64,000 bases of DNA, taken from NCBI RefSeq assembly GCF_010093815.1, contig NW_022985561.1:1363681-1427680 (forward strand), given 5' to 3'. Source of the DNA: Pseudovirgaria hyperparasitica. Lineage: Eukaryota; Ascomycota; Dothideomycetes; Acrospermales; Acrospermaceae. This document shows, piece by piece, positions 10,556 through 20,970 of this stretch; positions within the stretch are counted from its first letter, which is position 1, and each line of letters opens with the position of its first letter. A model generated the notes under the pieces. It was not told the DNA's origin and made no database searches. It was given only the letters and a program-made list of their open reading frames with translations. The position numbers were made by a program, and so were the translations under genes.

Positions 10556-13500
10556 ATGGCTCTAACCACTCGTCATAACACTCGTGGCACCGCCTCTTAT
10601 AGTAGACCTTCTCCTAACCTGAACGAGGAGAATAGTCTACCTATAACTACCCCCACCGATAACTATACCTTATAGGCTATCGCACCGATAACTCGCACGA
10701 TATTCCGTGTAACTATAGAAGATATTATAGAATACGAGGATGGAGTCCATCACACTCCATCTCGGTCTAGTTCAAACCATACTAGACCTAACCTTAACAC
10801 GAGGCCAGACCTTATTAACGTTGACGAGTTAATCCGTTAGAATCGTCTAACGTTAACCACACCTTATAACGACGTATATACTAGACTACACGAAGAGAGG
10901 TAACGATAGGTTTAACTCGAGCAATAACTACGCGAACTCGACGAAGCTCGAGAACGCACTACGAGACTTAAAGCTGCATTACGCGCTTTAGTTCTAGTAA
11001 CGACCAATCTATATTTATATGGACCCACACCAACTGAAACGATCCATCCTAGTCCACTACTATCCCAATTGCCCCGACCTAAGAAACTACCTCACTTCGA
11101 TGGTAAAAGTAGAAAGAGTTTCCACGCATAGGCTCACTAATATAGCCGATTCTTCTATCTATTCACGAACGACAGCGATAAAATTAGATTCGCCTAGAAC
11201 TACCTCGACCCGACGCCTTTAGAACGTTAGATGGCATACCGAATCGAATATTCTAAGGATGCCTATAACTAGGACACGTTCACCGAATTTCTCCTCTAAT
11301 ATTTTGGCGATAGGGCTAAACGACGCGACTAGGCCCAGGGCTATATCTTCGAGACTCGATAACGAGATAATTAGTTACCGTTATAACTCCTTGAATACCT
11401 TCGGCCCCTCTAGAGAGAAGCCGAAGAAGATCGTATGATTCGATAGTGCGACGACTTTAAACGGTCCCTCGCCCTAAATGTAAAGGACCGTCTCGACCTT
11501 ACAACGATAATCTCTATAGACCTCTAAGCTCTTATAAACCTTACGGAGCGACACTAGCGTATAATAAATAATTAACGCCGCGCTGGTGTACGACTGTCTC
11601 TAACGATCCAATCTAACGCAAAATCGTCTAACTAAAACCGATTTAGTAACAGATCTCGCGGGACGTCACGAGGCCACTACCACGCCTCGAATTCAAAACC
11701 ACGCGGATCGTATCGTGGATCTCCCTACTAATCGACACATCGAGATACGAGGACCGACTCGCATAAACGATCTAAAGTCACTTACTACACCTATGGTAGA
11801 ATAGACTATATAGCACCTGAGTGCCGTTCGGGGAAGCCACCGAGTGCTAATATAACTAACTAACCAGTTATATGCTATAAGTGCTAGTAGCTAGGACATA
11901 TCGCGCCTAACTACCTAGCATAGAACATAAAAAACTAATAGCCTACGAGAAACCCTCGCGACTTATAGGCGCGACCATAATAGAGGGGTAATCCTCCAAA
12001 TAGTACATCGAACTATAGGCTAGACCCATCGAGGTCCCTCGTGGATAATATTAGACTATAATGCTCGATAGTAGGTCGGCCACTAACGTTATGTCGACCT
12101 AACGAGCACGAGAACTTAACGCCGACATCTAAGCTCTAATAAGTACCATGTTCCATGGCATCGACGGTCCCATTAAGTCACACGGCACCTACACTATCAA
12201 ATACGGTATCTAGGACAGCGGAGGGAAATGGAAACTCTACTGCTTAACCTTTATCGTGGTAGACAGTCCCTTCGACATGATCCTAGGTATGCCGTGGCTT
12301 AAGAAATATAACCTAAAACTAGACTTCCTTAAGAAGACAGCTGGCTGGCGTATGAACCCACCTTAATAGGAACTAGTGTAGCTTATTAACGACGAATAAT
12401 TCTAGAAAGATTACGAAAAGGCGATCTCTACTATCTACGTGCTCTTACTCACGTAAAATGGTAAGCTTAATATTAAAGTGGACGAAAACCTACCACATTA
12501 GTATAAAATGTACTAACATGTCGCGTCAGCGATCGATTCCTCCGAACTACCTTAATACTAACCTACCGACCTTACTATTGATCTCGAAGACGGCCAGTAA
12601 CCTTTACATGGACCTATCTACCCTCTTTTAGAACCTAAGTTATAAGCCCTTCGAGAATATATCGAAAAGAACCTTACGCGAGGGTGGATTAGGCCTAGTG
12701 TGTCCCTAGCCGGAGCTCTAATCCTCTTTGTAAAGAAGAAGGATAGGAGCCTCCGTCTATATGTCGACTACCGTGGCCTGAATAACATCACGCGAAAGAA
12801 TCGTTACCTACTACCTCTTATCTCCGAGTCTATTAATAGACTAGGGCGCGTAAAGATCTTTACTAAGCTCGATCTACGTGACGCCTACTATCGCCTTCGT
12901 ATTAAGGAAGGCGACGAATGGAAAACGGCTTTTAGGACCCGTTATGGACACTTTGAGTATACCGTGGTCCCTTTTGGACTAACTAACGCGTTAGGCACCT
13001 TCTAAGCGTACATTAATAACGCGCTAGTAGGCCTACTCGACACGACATGTATCGTGTACCTAGATAACATCCTTATCTTCTTAGATAACGAGGAGGAGCA
13101 TATCTAGCACGTACGTGTAGTCCTAGACAGGCTAGAAAAGCATAAGCTATATATTAAGCTATCCAAATGCGAGTTCCATTAGGACCATGTTAACTTTCTT
13201 AGCTTCGTTATTACTAATCAAGGTGTAACCATAGAGAGAGATAGAGTTACTACTATTATGGACTGGCCTAAACTAAAATCCGTTCGAGATATACGTGTCT
13301 TTATTGGCTTCGCCAACTACTACCGAAAATTTGTTAAACACTTCTCCCGTTTAGCCGCACCACTTAATACGCGCACTACTACCACCGACTCGTCTATTAC
13401 GGTCCGTGGTAGACAGAAACAGCGTAATATTAAATTATAACCTATTAAATTAACTAAGGTCGAAAGAACATCCTTCGAGAAGATTAAAGAAGCATTCCTA

Positions 13501-15620
13501 ACCGCCCTATTGCTAGTGTACTTTAACCCGACCAAACCTATTCGCGTCGAAACTAATGCATTAGGATTTGCAATCTCGGGTATACTCTCCCAGCCTAGAC
13601 CAATAGAGTCTAAAAAGGTCTAATGGCATCCAGTTGCGTTCTTCTCGCGCAAGATGGCCGACGTCGAGACTAGATATACTATTTATAACCAAGAGCTGCT
13701 AGCAATAGTAGAGTCGTTCAAGTAGTGGCGATATTATCTTAAAGGTGCCATGCATGACGTTAAGTTACTAACTAATCACCATAACTTAAAGGGGTTCATA
13801 AGCACGACGGTTTTAAATCGTCGATAGGTTTAATGGGCTAAGTAGCTTATAAATTTCTACTTTGTAATCCACCATTAACCTAGAAGTATAAACCCAGCTA
13901 ATAGGATGTTAAGAAGACCTAACTATGAAGAAGGCGCCTAGGATTATAGTGGCCATAGGGTCCTAGAGTAGCTGTAGGCCCAACTCTTAAGGACGAGGTT
14001 AGATAATAAGTTATCCGACGATTAGCGAGATGCTAACGCCGATGCCGGTAATCGAATTTATAAGACCGAAGCCGGTGACCAAAGACGCGGTACCGAAGTC
14101 CCTAGCGAGCCATTTATCGGCGCTGTTAGGGAGGGCGATGGTGCCCGGCGTGTATGTTAAGTAGACCTTGCCTAGTTAATCGTGGATCTATAAAAGATAG
14201 ACCCGATAGTTTTAAAGTTACGTAAAATGTAGTAAGATAGGTTATTACGGACCGAAGTGGACTATAAGTAGACCTTCGTGGACGGCTTACTCCACTACGA
14301 TGGAAAGTACTATATGCCGACGGGCAACGCACGATTCACCGTAGTTAGCCGATACCATGACGCTAACCTAGTAGAATATTTCGGGTATGTACGCACCCTA
14401 AGCTCGATTCGTTAGTACTATTTTTAGGAAGATATACCTAAGTACGTCGAAGAATGGATAGCTACTTATCCGATTTATTAAAGAATAAAGGCACCTAGGC
14501 ATAAGCCATATGGGAACTTGCAGCCTCTACCAGTCCCCCTCTTTATATGGGAAGATGTTACTATGGATTTCATAGTTGACTTGCCTCCAAGCGAGATGCT
14601 TAGGATAAGTTATGATTCAATTCTTATTATCGTGGATAGACTTATAAAGATGTCTAGGTACGTCCCTATGTGGAAGATGATCACATTAAAAGAACTAGTA
14701 TAAGTATTCTAGAATAAGATCATTAAGGTCTATGGTATACTAAAAAGGATCGTTACGGACCGAGGGAGTACATTCACGTCTAAATTCTGGACGTCATTCT
14801 GCGAAATGGCCGGTATGAATAGAAACATGTTAATAGCATTCCATCCACAAACAGATGGTTAGACAGAGTGATAGAACCAAACGCTCGAGGCCTACCTTCG
14901 TGCATTCTATAATTTCGAATAAGACGACTGGGCCTCTCTACTAAGCATAGTAGAATTCGCGTATAATAATAGTCGTTATAGTATAATAGGTGTCACGCCC
15001 TTCTAGGCGAACCTAGGACGTAGTCCAAGGATAGGTTTCGAACCTTACACGGTCTAGTTCGACCGAACGATAGATTTTAACGTCCACGCGCAGGAACTAG
15101 CGATTAAAATCTTTAAAACCGCACGCAACTATCACGTAATAATCTAGTAAGCGAATAAGTCGTATACAAAGTACTATAATAGGTTAGTTAAAGATCAAGC
15201 GTACGAGGAGGGAGACGAAGTCCTCCTTAACATCTGTAATATACAAACGTCGCGAGTGAACAAAAAGCTCGATTATAAAATGGCTGGTCCCTTCCGAATC
15301 AAACGTCGTATCGGTATAAGAGCCTACGAGCTCGACCTAGGAAACGACATGAAAGTCCATAATGTATTCCACGTCTCATTGCTTAAAAGGTTTCGACCTA
15401 ACGTGTACAAACGCACGAACGTGCAATTACACTCTATTATACCCTAAGATGGACTAGACGTGTACGAAGTGGACTATATTGTCGAACATAGGCTCGACGA
15501 GAACGGTGTCTAAAAGTATCGAATCCGTTGGAAGAACTACACCGAGGATGAGGATACCTAGGAACCTACGGTGCATATCTTAAGTGCCGCGATGGCTATA
15601 TATAAACAGAGGTTATAGGA
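10556..15620 (+). pseudogene. gag-pol of gypsy element B, RIP-degenerate
   Basis: Gag starts MALTTRHNTRGTASY at 10556. The zinc knuckle CYKC**LGHIAPNY (about 11873-11914) has lost its last Cys. The protease region ends in LGMPWLKKYN (about 12280-12320). RT contains [20 protein letters not shown] and VPFGLTNA (12700-13005), and the active site reads YLDN instead of YLDD at 13057-13068. RNase H follows, including the junction FIGFANYYRKF (13440-13930). Integrase has the core Asp in VTMDFIVDLPPS and VTDRGS plus NQTLEAYLR (about 14560-14900). The C-terminal chromodomain (DVYEVDYIVEHRLDENG, about 15457-15570) targets integration to chromatin marks in this clade. Frequent in-frame TAG codons replace Gln or Trp. 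Not functional. Confidence 0.88.
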
Positions 15621-16254
15621 TAACACGTTACTACCGTAAACCTAGCGCCGTCGGGGCCGTCGCAAAAAGAAGAAGGATGCCGTGGAAAACGAAGTGTCGA
15701 ATCACGAATCCCAAACGCACACTAGGAAAACTCTATAAGGCAGCCCCACAATTCAAGCGATATACGGTTACCAAACGCGAAGAAAACGTAAATAACCGTT
15801 ATAGGCACGCGACGCGATATATCATAATAGAATAACATAGAGAAGTCCAGAATGGACTAATATGGACCATTACACACGAGAAGAACATGGGACTAAGAAA
15901 CCAAAAAGGTACCCCACTACGGAATTAAACTCGTGATATATAATATAAAAGGTTAGAGTACCCGAACCGATGACCACTAGGCCACTGGTTTAGGTGCTCT
16001 AATATAATTTAGAGAGATAAACCAATTTATATACGATGCCCACACTTAAGTGACTTAAAGGAAATCAGAACCTAAAATTCAATAGTCATAGAATAAATAA
16101 GAACGCACACAATATCATTAAGTTAAGAATTAAATTACTAGAAAACTGGTAGACGGGTATCTAAACGGTCTAAAAAGGACCAAAACGGATAGAAACCAGG
16201 CAGATAGAGCCAACACACACTATATAGAAACCCTAGTAAATAGAGCCATAGAGC

Positions 16255-17558
16255 TACTCCTCCATCTTATTATTACTCTTAGAGCGTAGCGAACGAACTA
16301 ACCGAGTAATAGAGCGACGGAGGTTAGAGACCTTATCCTCTAGAGTAACCACGCGCTCGGTCAGAGCCTAGTAAGACGACGACTAAGCGCTAGAGCGGAG
16401 CAACTAGACCTAAAGTTAGCTAACGCGGTCTAGAATAATCTAGAATAGAATATATACCCTCTTACGAGGTGACTTAGAAGGAGAACTAGTAGATCTCTTG
16501 CGAGACCCGTTAGTAGCACGAGGTGGGCGGGAAGGAACAGCACGAATCTCTTCTGCGGCCTTAGTGGCCAAAACCGACTCCCTAGAATAGGTAGCCTAAG
16601 CGCTAGGAATCTCGCGGCGACTGAAAATTATAAGCTGAGGTTAATGATAATTAACGGTTTCTAAACTCACACTTTAATGACCTCTAGGAAGAGCTTATAG
16701 CGCTCCCTAAACTCCCTGCGCATAGAAGCCAGGTGACTGCTAGAACCGCCGAGAGTCTCGCGGACGCGAAGATCGTTATATACATCTTACACACGAATAG
16801 GAACCTAAAAACGCATTAGCATGGACGACTTTAGATTACCCTAGACCAAAACAGCCTAATAGACTCACCTAAAGATAAACTTTACCGAGGACGGCATAGC
16901 GGCGGTAGCGGGTAGGGAGCTTAAAGATTAGGCGTATAGGCCCGTCGCGGTTAGTAGAGTAGTAGCTAATGCTAGAGTTAGAGCGGAAGAGATATTTAGA
17001 GCCGGTGGCGTGAGCCTTAATGTACTTAAAGCACATCGAACCGTAGTTCGCCGTTTTCCTATGGCGCAAACCGCGACCACGTTTAGTATCTTTGGCGACC
17101 TAGGCCTTATTATTACTAGGGCTGGGTTTAGAGCGAATATTAAGGTCCTAAAAGGACCTAGAGCGACTAAGTCGGTCTATATTAGACCGAAAAGAGGAAC
17201 GGCGTTTAGAGCAAGGCGGCGAAGGCGTGAACTCTCGATTATCGTCTACGACGAGATCTTCTTTATCCTCTAAAGGAGGTAGAGTAGACAGGCGGCGCGA
17301 GTAGGTGTAGGTAGGCTTTATAGCCACCTCTTCCGCAACACCAGTACTAGGATCACCTGGATTAGAGCGACTAGTGGCCACGTCAGTGGTAATAGTAGTA
17401 GTAGCCTTAGCTACCTTCTTCTCTAACTTGGAGCGCGCCTTCACACTACTACGATGAGTGGATTTTTTAGCCGGTATAGCCGGGGTAGAGGTAATCCCTT
17501 TAGAGCGGGTCTTGCGAGAGGAGGAGGCAGGCTTGGGAACAGGACTAGTATTAGACAT
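16255..17558 (-). pseudogene. antisense reading frame of gypsy element B (Ser/Lys-rich, Cys-rich, coiled-coil)
   Basis: Lies opposite to gag-pol, between the chromodomain and the 3' LTR. From the ATG at 17558 an open stretch of 136 codons encodes a basic Ser/Thr/Pro-rich N-terminus (MSNTSPVPKPASSSRKTRSK...). The same frame continues past a few TAG codons into HRKTANYGSMCFKYIKAHATG (17069-16960), where Tyr codons sit at spacings typical of metal-binding Cys (TGC/TGT to TAC/TAT is the RIP direction). Near 16400-16260 there is a heptad-like stretch (TERVVTLEDKVSNLRRSITRL). No known family was recognised. The neighbouring + strand frame at 17010-17273 is its shadow. A real protein in the intact element is likely; its function is unknown. 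Confidence 0.55.
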
Positions 17559-18028
17559 CTATACACACACGTTAGCTAGAGATCTGAGAGTGGAATACTC
17601 GTTCAGCCTCAAAGGCGATTAAAGAAGCTAAATTAGTGACCGCAACAACGCGAATAGATTATATAGGACCAGCTCTAACGAAAATAGACTACTCTAGACC
17701 CGAACGGATCTAAACTAAAGGAGATAGTATACGAATTAACGACTTACCTTAAGAGTAAGGTGGATGTACTAGAGAAGAAAATTTAGAATAAGAAAACTAA
17801 ATATAAGCTTAGTTAATGTGGCGGTTATATGACCCGCGGAGCTACCTCTAAGGTAGCAGCCATGAAGTAAGGGATAAGCGCGTGCATAAATAAAAGTGAA
17901 CTGGAGCTCAAGTTCACCGATGTAAAGACTATCGATAACGTCACATAGATTCAATTGGATGCGCGCATAAACATGACGCTTTTGGAATTACGGATTTACG
18001 TATAGCTGAGTACTTCGGGGCGAAGCAT

Positions 18029-18042
18029 AAAAAGAAGAAGGA
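18029..18042 (+). other. polypurine tract of gypsy element B
   Basis: AAAAAGAAGAAGGA, three bases upstream of the 3' LTR, where second-strand DNA synthesis is primed in LTR retrotransposons. Confidence 0.75.
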
Positions 18043-18045
18043 TAT

Positions 18046-18285
18046 TATTAGGGCTAACACTAGGATGGACTTAACTGGACCACTATGGTCTAGTACGGTC
18101 CGTGATAGGTGGACCTAGGTTAAGCCAGCTAGAATAAGCGAGACCACTATATAAGTAGGCCGCATATACTTGATTCCTACTCTTTAGGAATCAACCTCGT
18201 TAGGAGAGTAGACTACCCTTTTAAATATATTCCCGAATCCTCCTATGACCTGTTAGACTGCTATCCTACGTCTACAATCCTTACA
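18046..18285 (+). repeat. 3' LTR of gypsy element B (240 bp)
   Basis: Begins TATTAGGG, where the 5' LTR has TGTTAGGG, and ends TTACA. It is followed by the CCTAC target duplication. Confidence 0.93.
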
Positions 18286-18290
18286 CCTAC

Positions 18291-18309
18291 CTAAGGCTAA
18301 GTCCTAACA
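18291..18309 (-). repeat. 5' LTR of gypsy element A, remaining 19 bases
   Basis: CTAAGGCTAAGTCCTAACA continues the LTR broken at 10274. It is followed by the right-hand copy of the ATATC duplication (18310-18314). Confidence 0.88.
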
Positions 18310-19099
18310 ATATCTATTATCTACCCTTAAGGTAAACTACCCTAGGTATATAATAATAATTATTATAGATAATCTTGCACTTTATACGAACTAATAGATT
18401 AAGCTACTTATACTTAGCGCTAGCTATATTATACGGTATATACTACCGTACTTACCTAACTTTAATTTTATTAAGCTTATATAGGTAGTAATAAAGGTAT
18501 AGATTTATAGATAGTATACCTAGATATATTAGTAATCTCGAACTTTTAAGAACTTTCTCTATATTATATTTATATATAGCTATACTAATTAGTAGACTCT
18601 ATACTTCTTTAAATATACTATAGATAGATACTATATTAACGAGACGCTCTAGTAGAAGGTAGTCGCTAATTTAGAGAGGTTTAGATAAGATAGAGGTGGT
18701 AGAGAGATTACTAAAGTTAAGGAGATTAGGAGACTTTTTTATAAACTTATTAAGTAACTTACTCGTTACTAACTCGCCGATAAGTAAGTTACTTAGCTAG
18801 CTAGTAATAGTCTATATATATATCTATTTTAGGCACTATTCATTAAGTATATAGCCTTAATATATAAATATATACTTCTAAATATACTCTAAGAAATACT
18901 ATACCATCCCTATCTAAATACTAGTTATACTAGTTATAGTAAACGCCTAGAGCGAGGACGCCGCCTTACTTACCTTAAGTTACTCCTTATACTTATAAAG
19001 GTATAGACGTGCGTCTAGTAGAATACTAAGTAGAATATCTACTATCTTCGCGGCTTTATAATAAGTAGTTCTAGGCTAAGTTATCTTCTTAATATAGCG

Positions 19100-20750
19100 G
19101 TAAGTATAGTAGTTATTATCTATATATAGTCTTAATTTATATATTCTAGCCCTCGTCTTATTATAAGTCTCTATCTCCTTACGCTATTTAAGAGCTAATA
19201 GTACTATATCCACCTAGTAACGCCCTAGTTATACTAGACTACTAAAGGTTTCTATAACTCGTGTCTAAGGGGGTGTTTTATAACGAGTCTTACGAGTTAG
19301 TAAATAATTTAAACTATAAGTAGATAGAGAGCGAGATTAAGGTTAAGATTAAGGAAACATAGGTATCTATATAGGTATTCTAGGATTAAATCTATAATAC
19401 TATAATTCTATCTAACGAAGTAGTTAAGTATATATAAGCTTATCTTTATTATCTTAATAATATCTTACTACCGCCTCCTCGTGCTTAATTATTATCTATC
19501 TTATCTACTTATCTTAAAGCCTCGTATTCCGCTCCTTACGATCTAACTTAGCCTTCTTATATTATAATCTCTTTATTTTAAGGCGCTCGAGTATAGAAGT
19601 AGTACTTCCGTTAACGGCGGTTAACGAGGTACTAGTTCTACTACTAGTTCGAGACTTCCTTAGGCATGGTTAAGTAATAATCTTATAGAATAAGTCTATT
19701 AACGGCTTATCCTTAGTTACCCCTTAAATACTATTAATAATATTATTAGCCTATAGCTCTAAGATAGTCTTATCTATCTTATAGTAGAGTATTCTATTAG
19801 GTAATATAATCTTATAGTACTAACCTTAGTAGTTTATATATATCGCCTTACTATACTAGAGCTTACTCTAAATATTATTAATAATAACTTCTTAGATACG
19901 GTCTCGCTATCTTTGCTCCTCCTATAATTTAAATAGCTATTTTAAGTATCCCTTAAGGTTCGGATCTATAGGTAATAATACTAGACTAGTAGAAACTATA
20001 CTAGTAAGTAGTAATAGCGTAGGAGACTTCAAATTAGATACTATAGCCTTCTTACATCCTAGTAGCTAATAAGACTTATAGATAATAGTATTCTCAAAGA
20101 TAAGGAATATAGCCTCTAGTAGATCCTTTCTTACTAGGCTATAGATCTTATTAAGGAAGGTAAGAAGCTTATCCTAGTTATCTAGACTCTAGTCTAGAAG
20201 TATTAACTATTTCCTAGTATAACTAGATATTCTAAGCTTTATAGTAAAGCCTTAAGTCTTAAATAGCTAGTTATTAGTGCCGAGAGCCTTATTAATTAAC
20301 TACTAAATCTCCTCCTTATATAACTCCTTCTTAAACTTATACTAGGCTTCCGTCTTTAGTAATATAGCCTTAATAATCTTTCTAAAACTATCTACTCTAA
20401 GTTACTAATTTATATAGATAGACTATATTATCTTATTAAGAGCCGCGTTATTATTCTATAGGTTCTCCTTCTTCTTCTTCTTAACTATATCTCTATAAAC
20501 TAAAGTAGAGTTATTAGTATTATTAAGTATATTATTTAGTAAGGCTAGAGAATCGCTTAATAAGGGTACGTTAGAGGGCGCTAGTAGTATATTTTTATAC
20601 CTTACTACTATCTTTATAGCCCTTAATACCTTATCTATACTATACTAGAGTGCCTTTAATATAGATATATATAGCTATAGCCTAGGAGGTGGTAGTAGAG
20701 GTTCTATTAAGTTATCCTATCCGAATTAAATACCTTTACGCTACTTAGAA
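19100..20750 (-). pseudogene. unrecognised second reading frame of the Tc1/mariner-type element, RIP-degenerate
   Basis: On the minus strand from about 20750 down to about 19100 one frame has far fewer stops than the other two, and its stops are TAG/TAA at places compatible with former Gln codons. For example, a stretch near 20600-20450 has about 50 codons with no stop, while the two alternative frames have seven or eight each. The product would be several hundred residues, Lys/Gln/Leu-rich and probably partly coiled-coil. I recognise no domain. It starts just inside the right inverted repeat and converges on the transposase, so it looks like a second gene of the same element. It could instead be an older, unrelated insertion. 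Confidence 0.45.
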
Positions 20751-20854
20751 GGTATAATAGATAGTATAAAATAGTTAAAAAAACACTAATATATGGCTAA
20801 TATCGTATAATACTAATATATAATAGGTATTTTAATAGGTATATGAGTATTCGT

Positions 20855-20955
20855 CGACGATGCCGTAAAATATTAATTATATATAAAAACGCGTGTTGGT
20901 GGCACAGACGTGCATCGGGCGCCAAGCTTTCCCATGTAACTATGGACAAACGGAT
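20855..20955 (-). repeat. right terminal inverted repeat (101 bp) of the Tc1/mariner-type element
   Basis: Reverse complement of the repeat at 2053-2153 with a single transition. It ends only 15 bases before the 3' splice acceptor of the protease intron. Confidence 0.92.
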
Positions 20956-20970
20956 CCTTCACATCTTTAG

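Larger units (their letters stand above)
10275..18285 (+). mobile_element. gypsy-type LTR retrotransposon B (chromovirus), 8.0 kb, youngest insertion
   Basis: Complete LTR element of 8011 bp with 240-bp LTRs (10275-10514 and 18046-18285) that begin TGTTAG and end TTACA. The 5-bp target duplication CCTAC lies at 10270-10274 and 18286-18290. It is inserted in the 5' LTR of element A. Coding strand plus: gag from the ATG at 10556, a CCHC knuckle at about 11873-11914, protease, RT, RNase H, integrase and chromodomain up to about 15600. An antisense frame lies at about 16255-17558. The polypurine tract AAAAAGAAGAAGGA is at 18029-18042. It carries fewer RIP changes than element A, with more CA/TG left, so it probably entered later. 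Confidence 0.92.
2911..18309 (-). mobile_element. gypsy-type LTR retrotransposon A (chromovirus), RIP-mutated, itself interrupted by element B
   Basis: LTRs at 2911-3138 and at 10066-10274 + 18291-18309. The target duplication ATATC lies at 2906-2910 and 18310-18314. The coding strand is minus, so the 5' LTR is the right-hand one. Order from 5' to 3': gag with a degraded CCHC knuckle (about 8735-8785), protease (about 8400-8640), reverse transcriptase (about 7300-8000), RNase H (about 6600-7230), integrase (about 5600-6350) and chromodomain (about 5163-5245). A polypurine tract, seen as TCCCTTCCCTCT at 3143-3154 on +, lies next to the 3' LTR. Length without element B is about 7.4 kb. It sits inside the transposase frame of the outer transposon. 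CA and TG are almost eliminated throughout. Confidence 0.88.
2390..18760 (+). pseudogene. Tc1/mariner-type (DDE_3) transposase, RIP-degenerate and split by an insertion
   Basis: The part at about 2390-2905 reads as a helix-turn-helix-like N-terminal region followed by the start of the catalytic domain (YIFLDKVIFNKK near 2695, then STYSVYRAIIANGF). The same domain resumes after 18315 with IDNLALYTN near 18365 and RYILPYLPNFNFIK at 18434-18475, which corresponds to the canonical PPYSPDFNPIE of this family. The first two catalytic Asp codons survive (about 2705 and 18368). The third acidic residue reads Lys, and PDFN reads PNFN; both are G-to-A changes. Many in-frame TAG/TAA codons stand where Gln is expected. 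Gypsy A and its ATATC duplication interrupt the gene. It is non-functional as it stands. Confidence 0.75.
2046..20967 (+). mobile_element. Tc1/mariner-type DNA transposon, RIP-mutated, interrupted by two nested gypsy elements
   Basis: Outermost element in the intron. Its ends are marked by 101-bp inverted repeats at 2053-2153 and 20855-20955. Inside the left repeat, a + strand reading frame encodes a DDE transposase of the Tc1/mariner (DDE_3) type, split at 2905/18315 by gypsy element A. Inside the right repeat, a - strand frame of unknown function converges on it. If the target site is TA, as is usual for this superfamily, the duplicated TA could be 2044-2045 and 20968-20969. The bases between those TAs and the inverted repeats do not match well, so the exact ends are uncertain. 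CA and TG dinucleotides are nearly absent in its interior and TAG/TAA codons are common, as expected after RIP. Confidence 0.7.
1812..20970 (+). other. giant intron (about 19.2 kb) of the S41 protease gene, filled with nested transposons
   Basis: The donor GTGAGT at 1812 and the acceptor TTTAG ending at 20970 connect two phase-0 exons of one protease gene. All other introns here that I can define are about 47-185 nt. The first 232 bases (1812-2043) look like ordinary host intron: a pyrimidine-rich stretch and a duplicated 12-mer at 1988-2011. From about 2044 to 20969 the intron is transposon sequence. Whether the transcript can be spliced over this length is unknown, and fungal introns of this size are exceptional. 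If it cannot, the gene is disrupted. Confidence 0.7.

Noticed and set aside
17010-17273. Plus-strand frame inside gypsy element B
   Set aside because: Exact shadow of the better minus-strand frame with basic and Cys-rich parts.
10275-18285. Reading gypsy B RT and integrase open frames (12700-13005, 14518-14703, 15256-15447) as separate host genes
   Set aside because: They are pieces of one pol gene broken by RIP stops between the LTRs.
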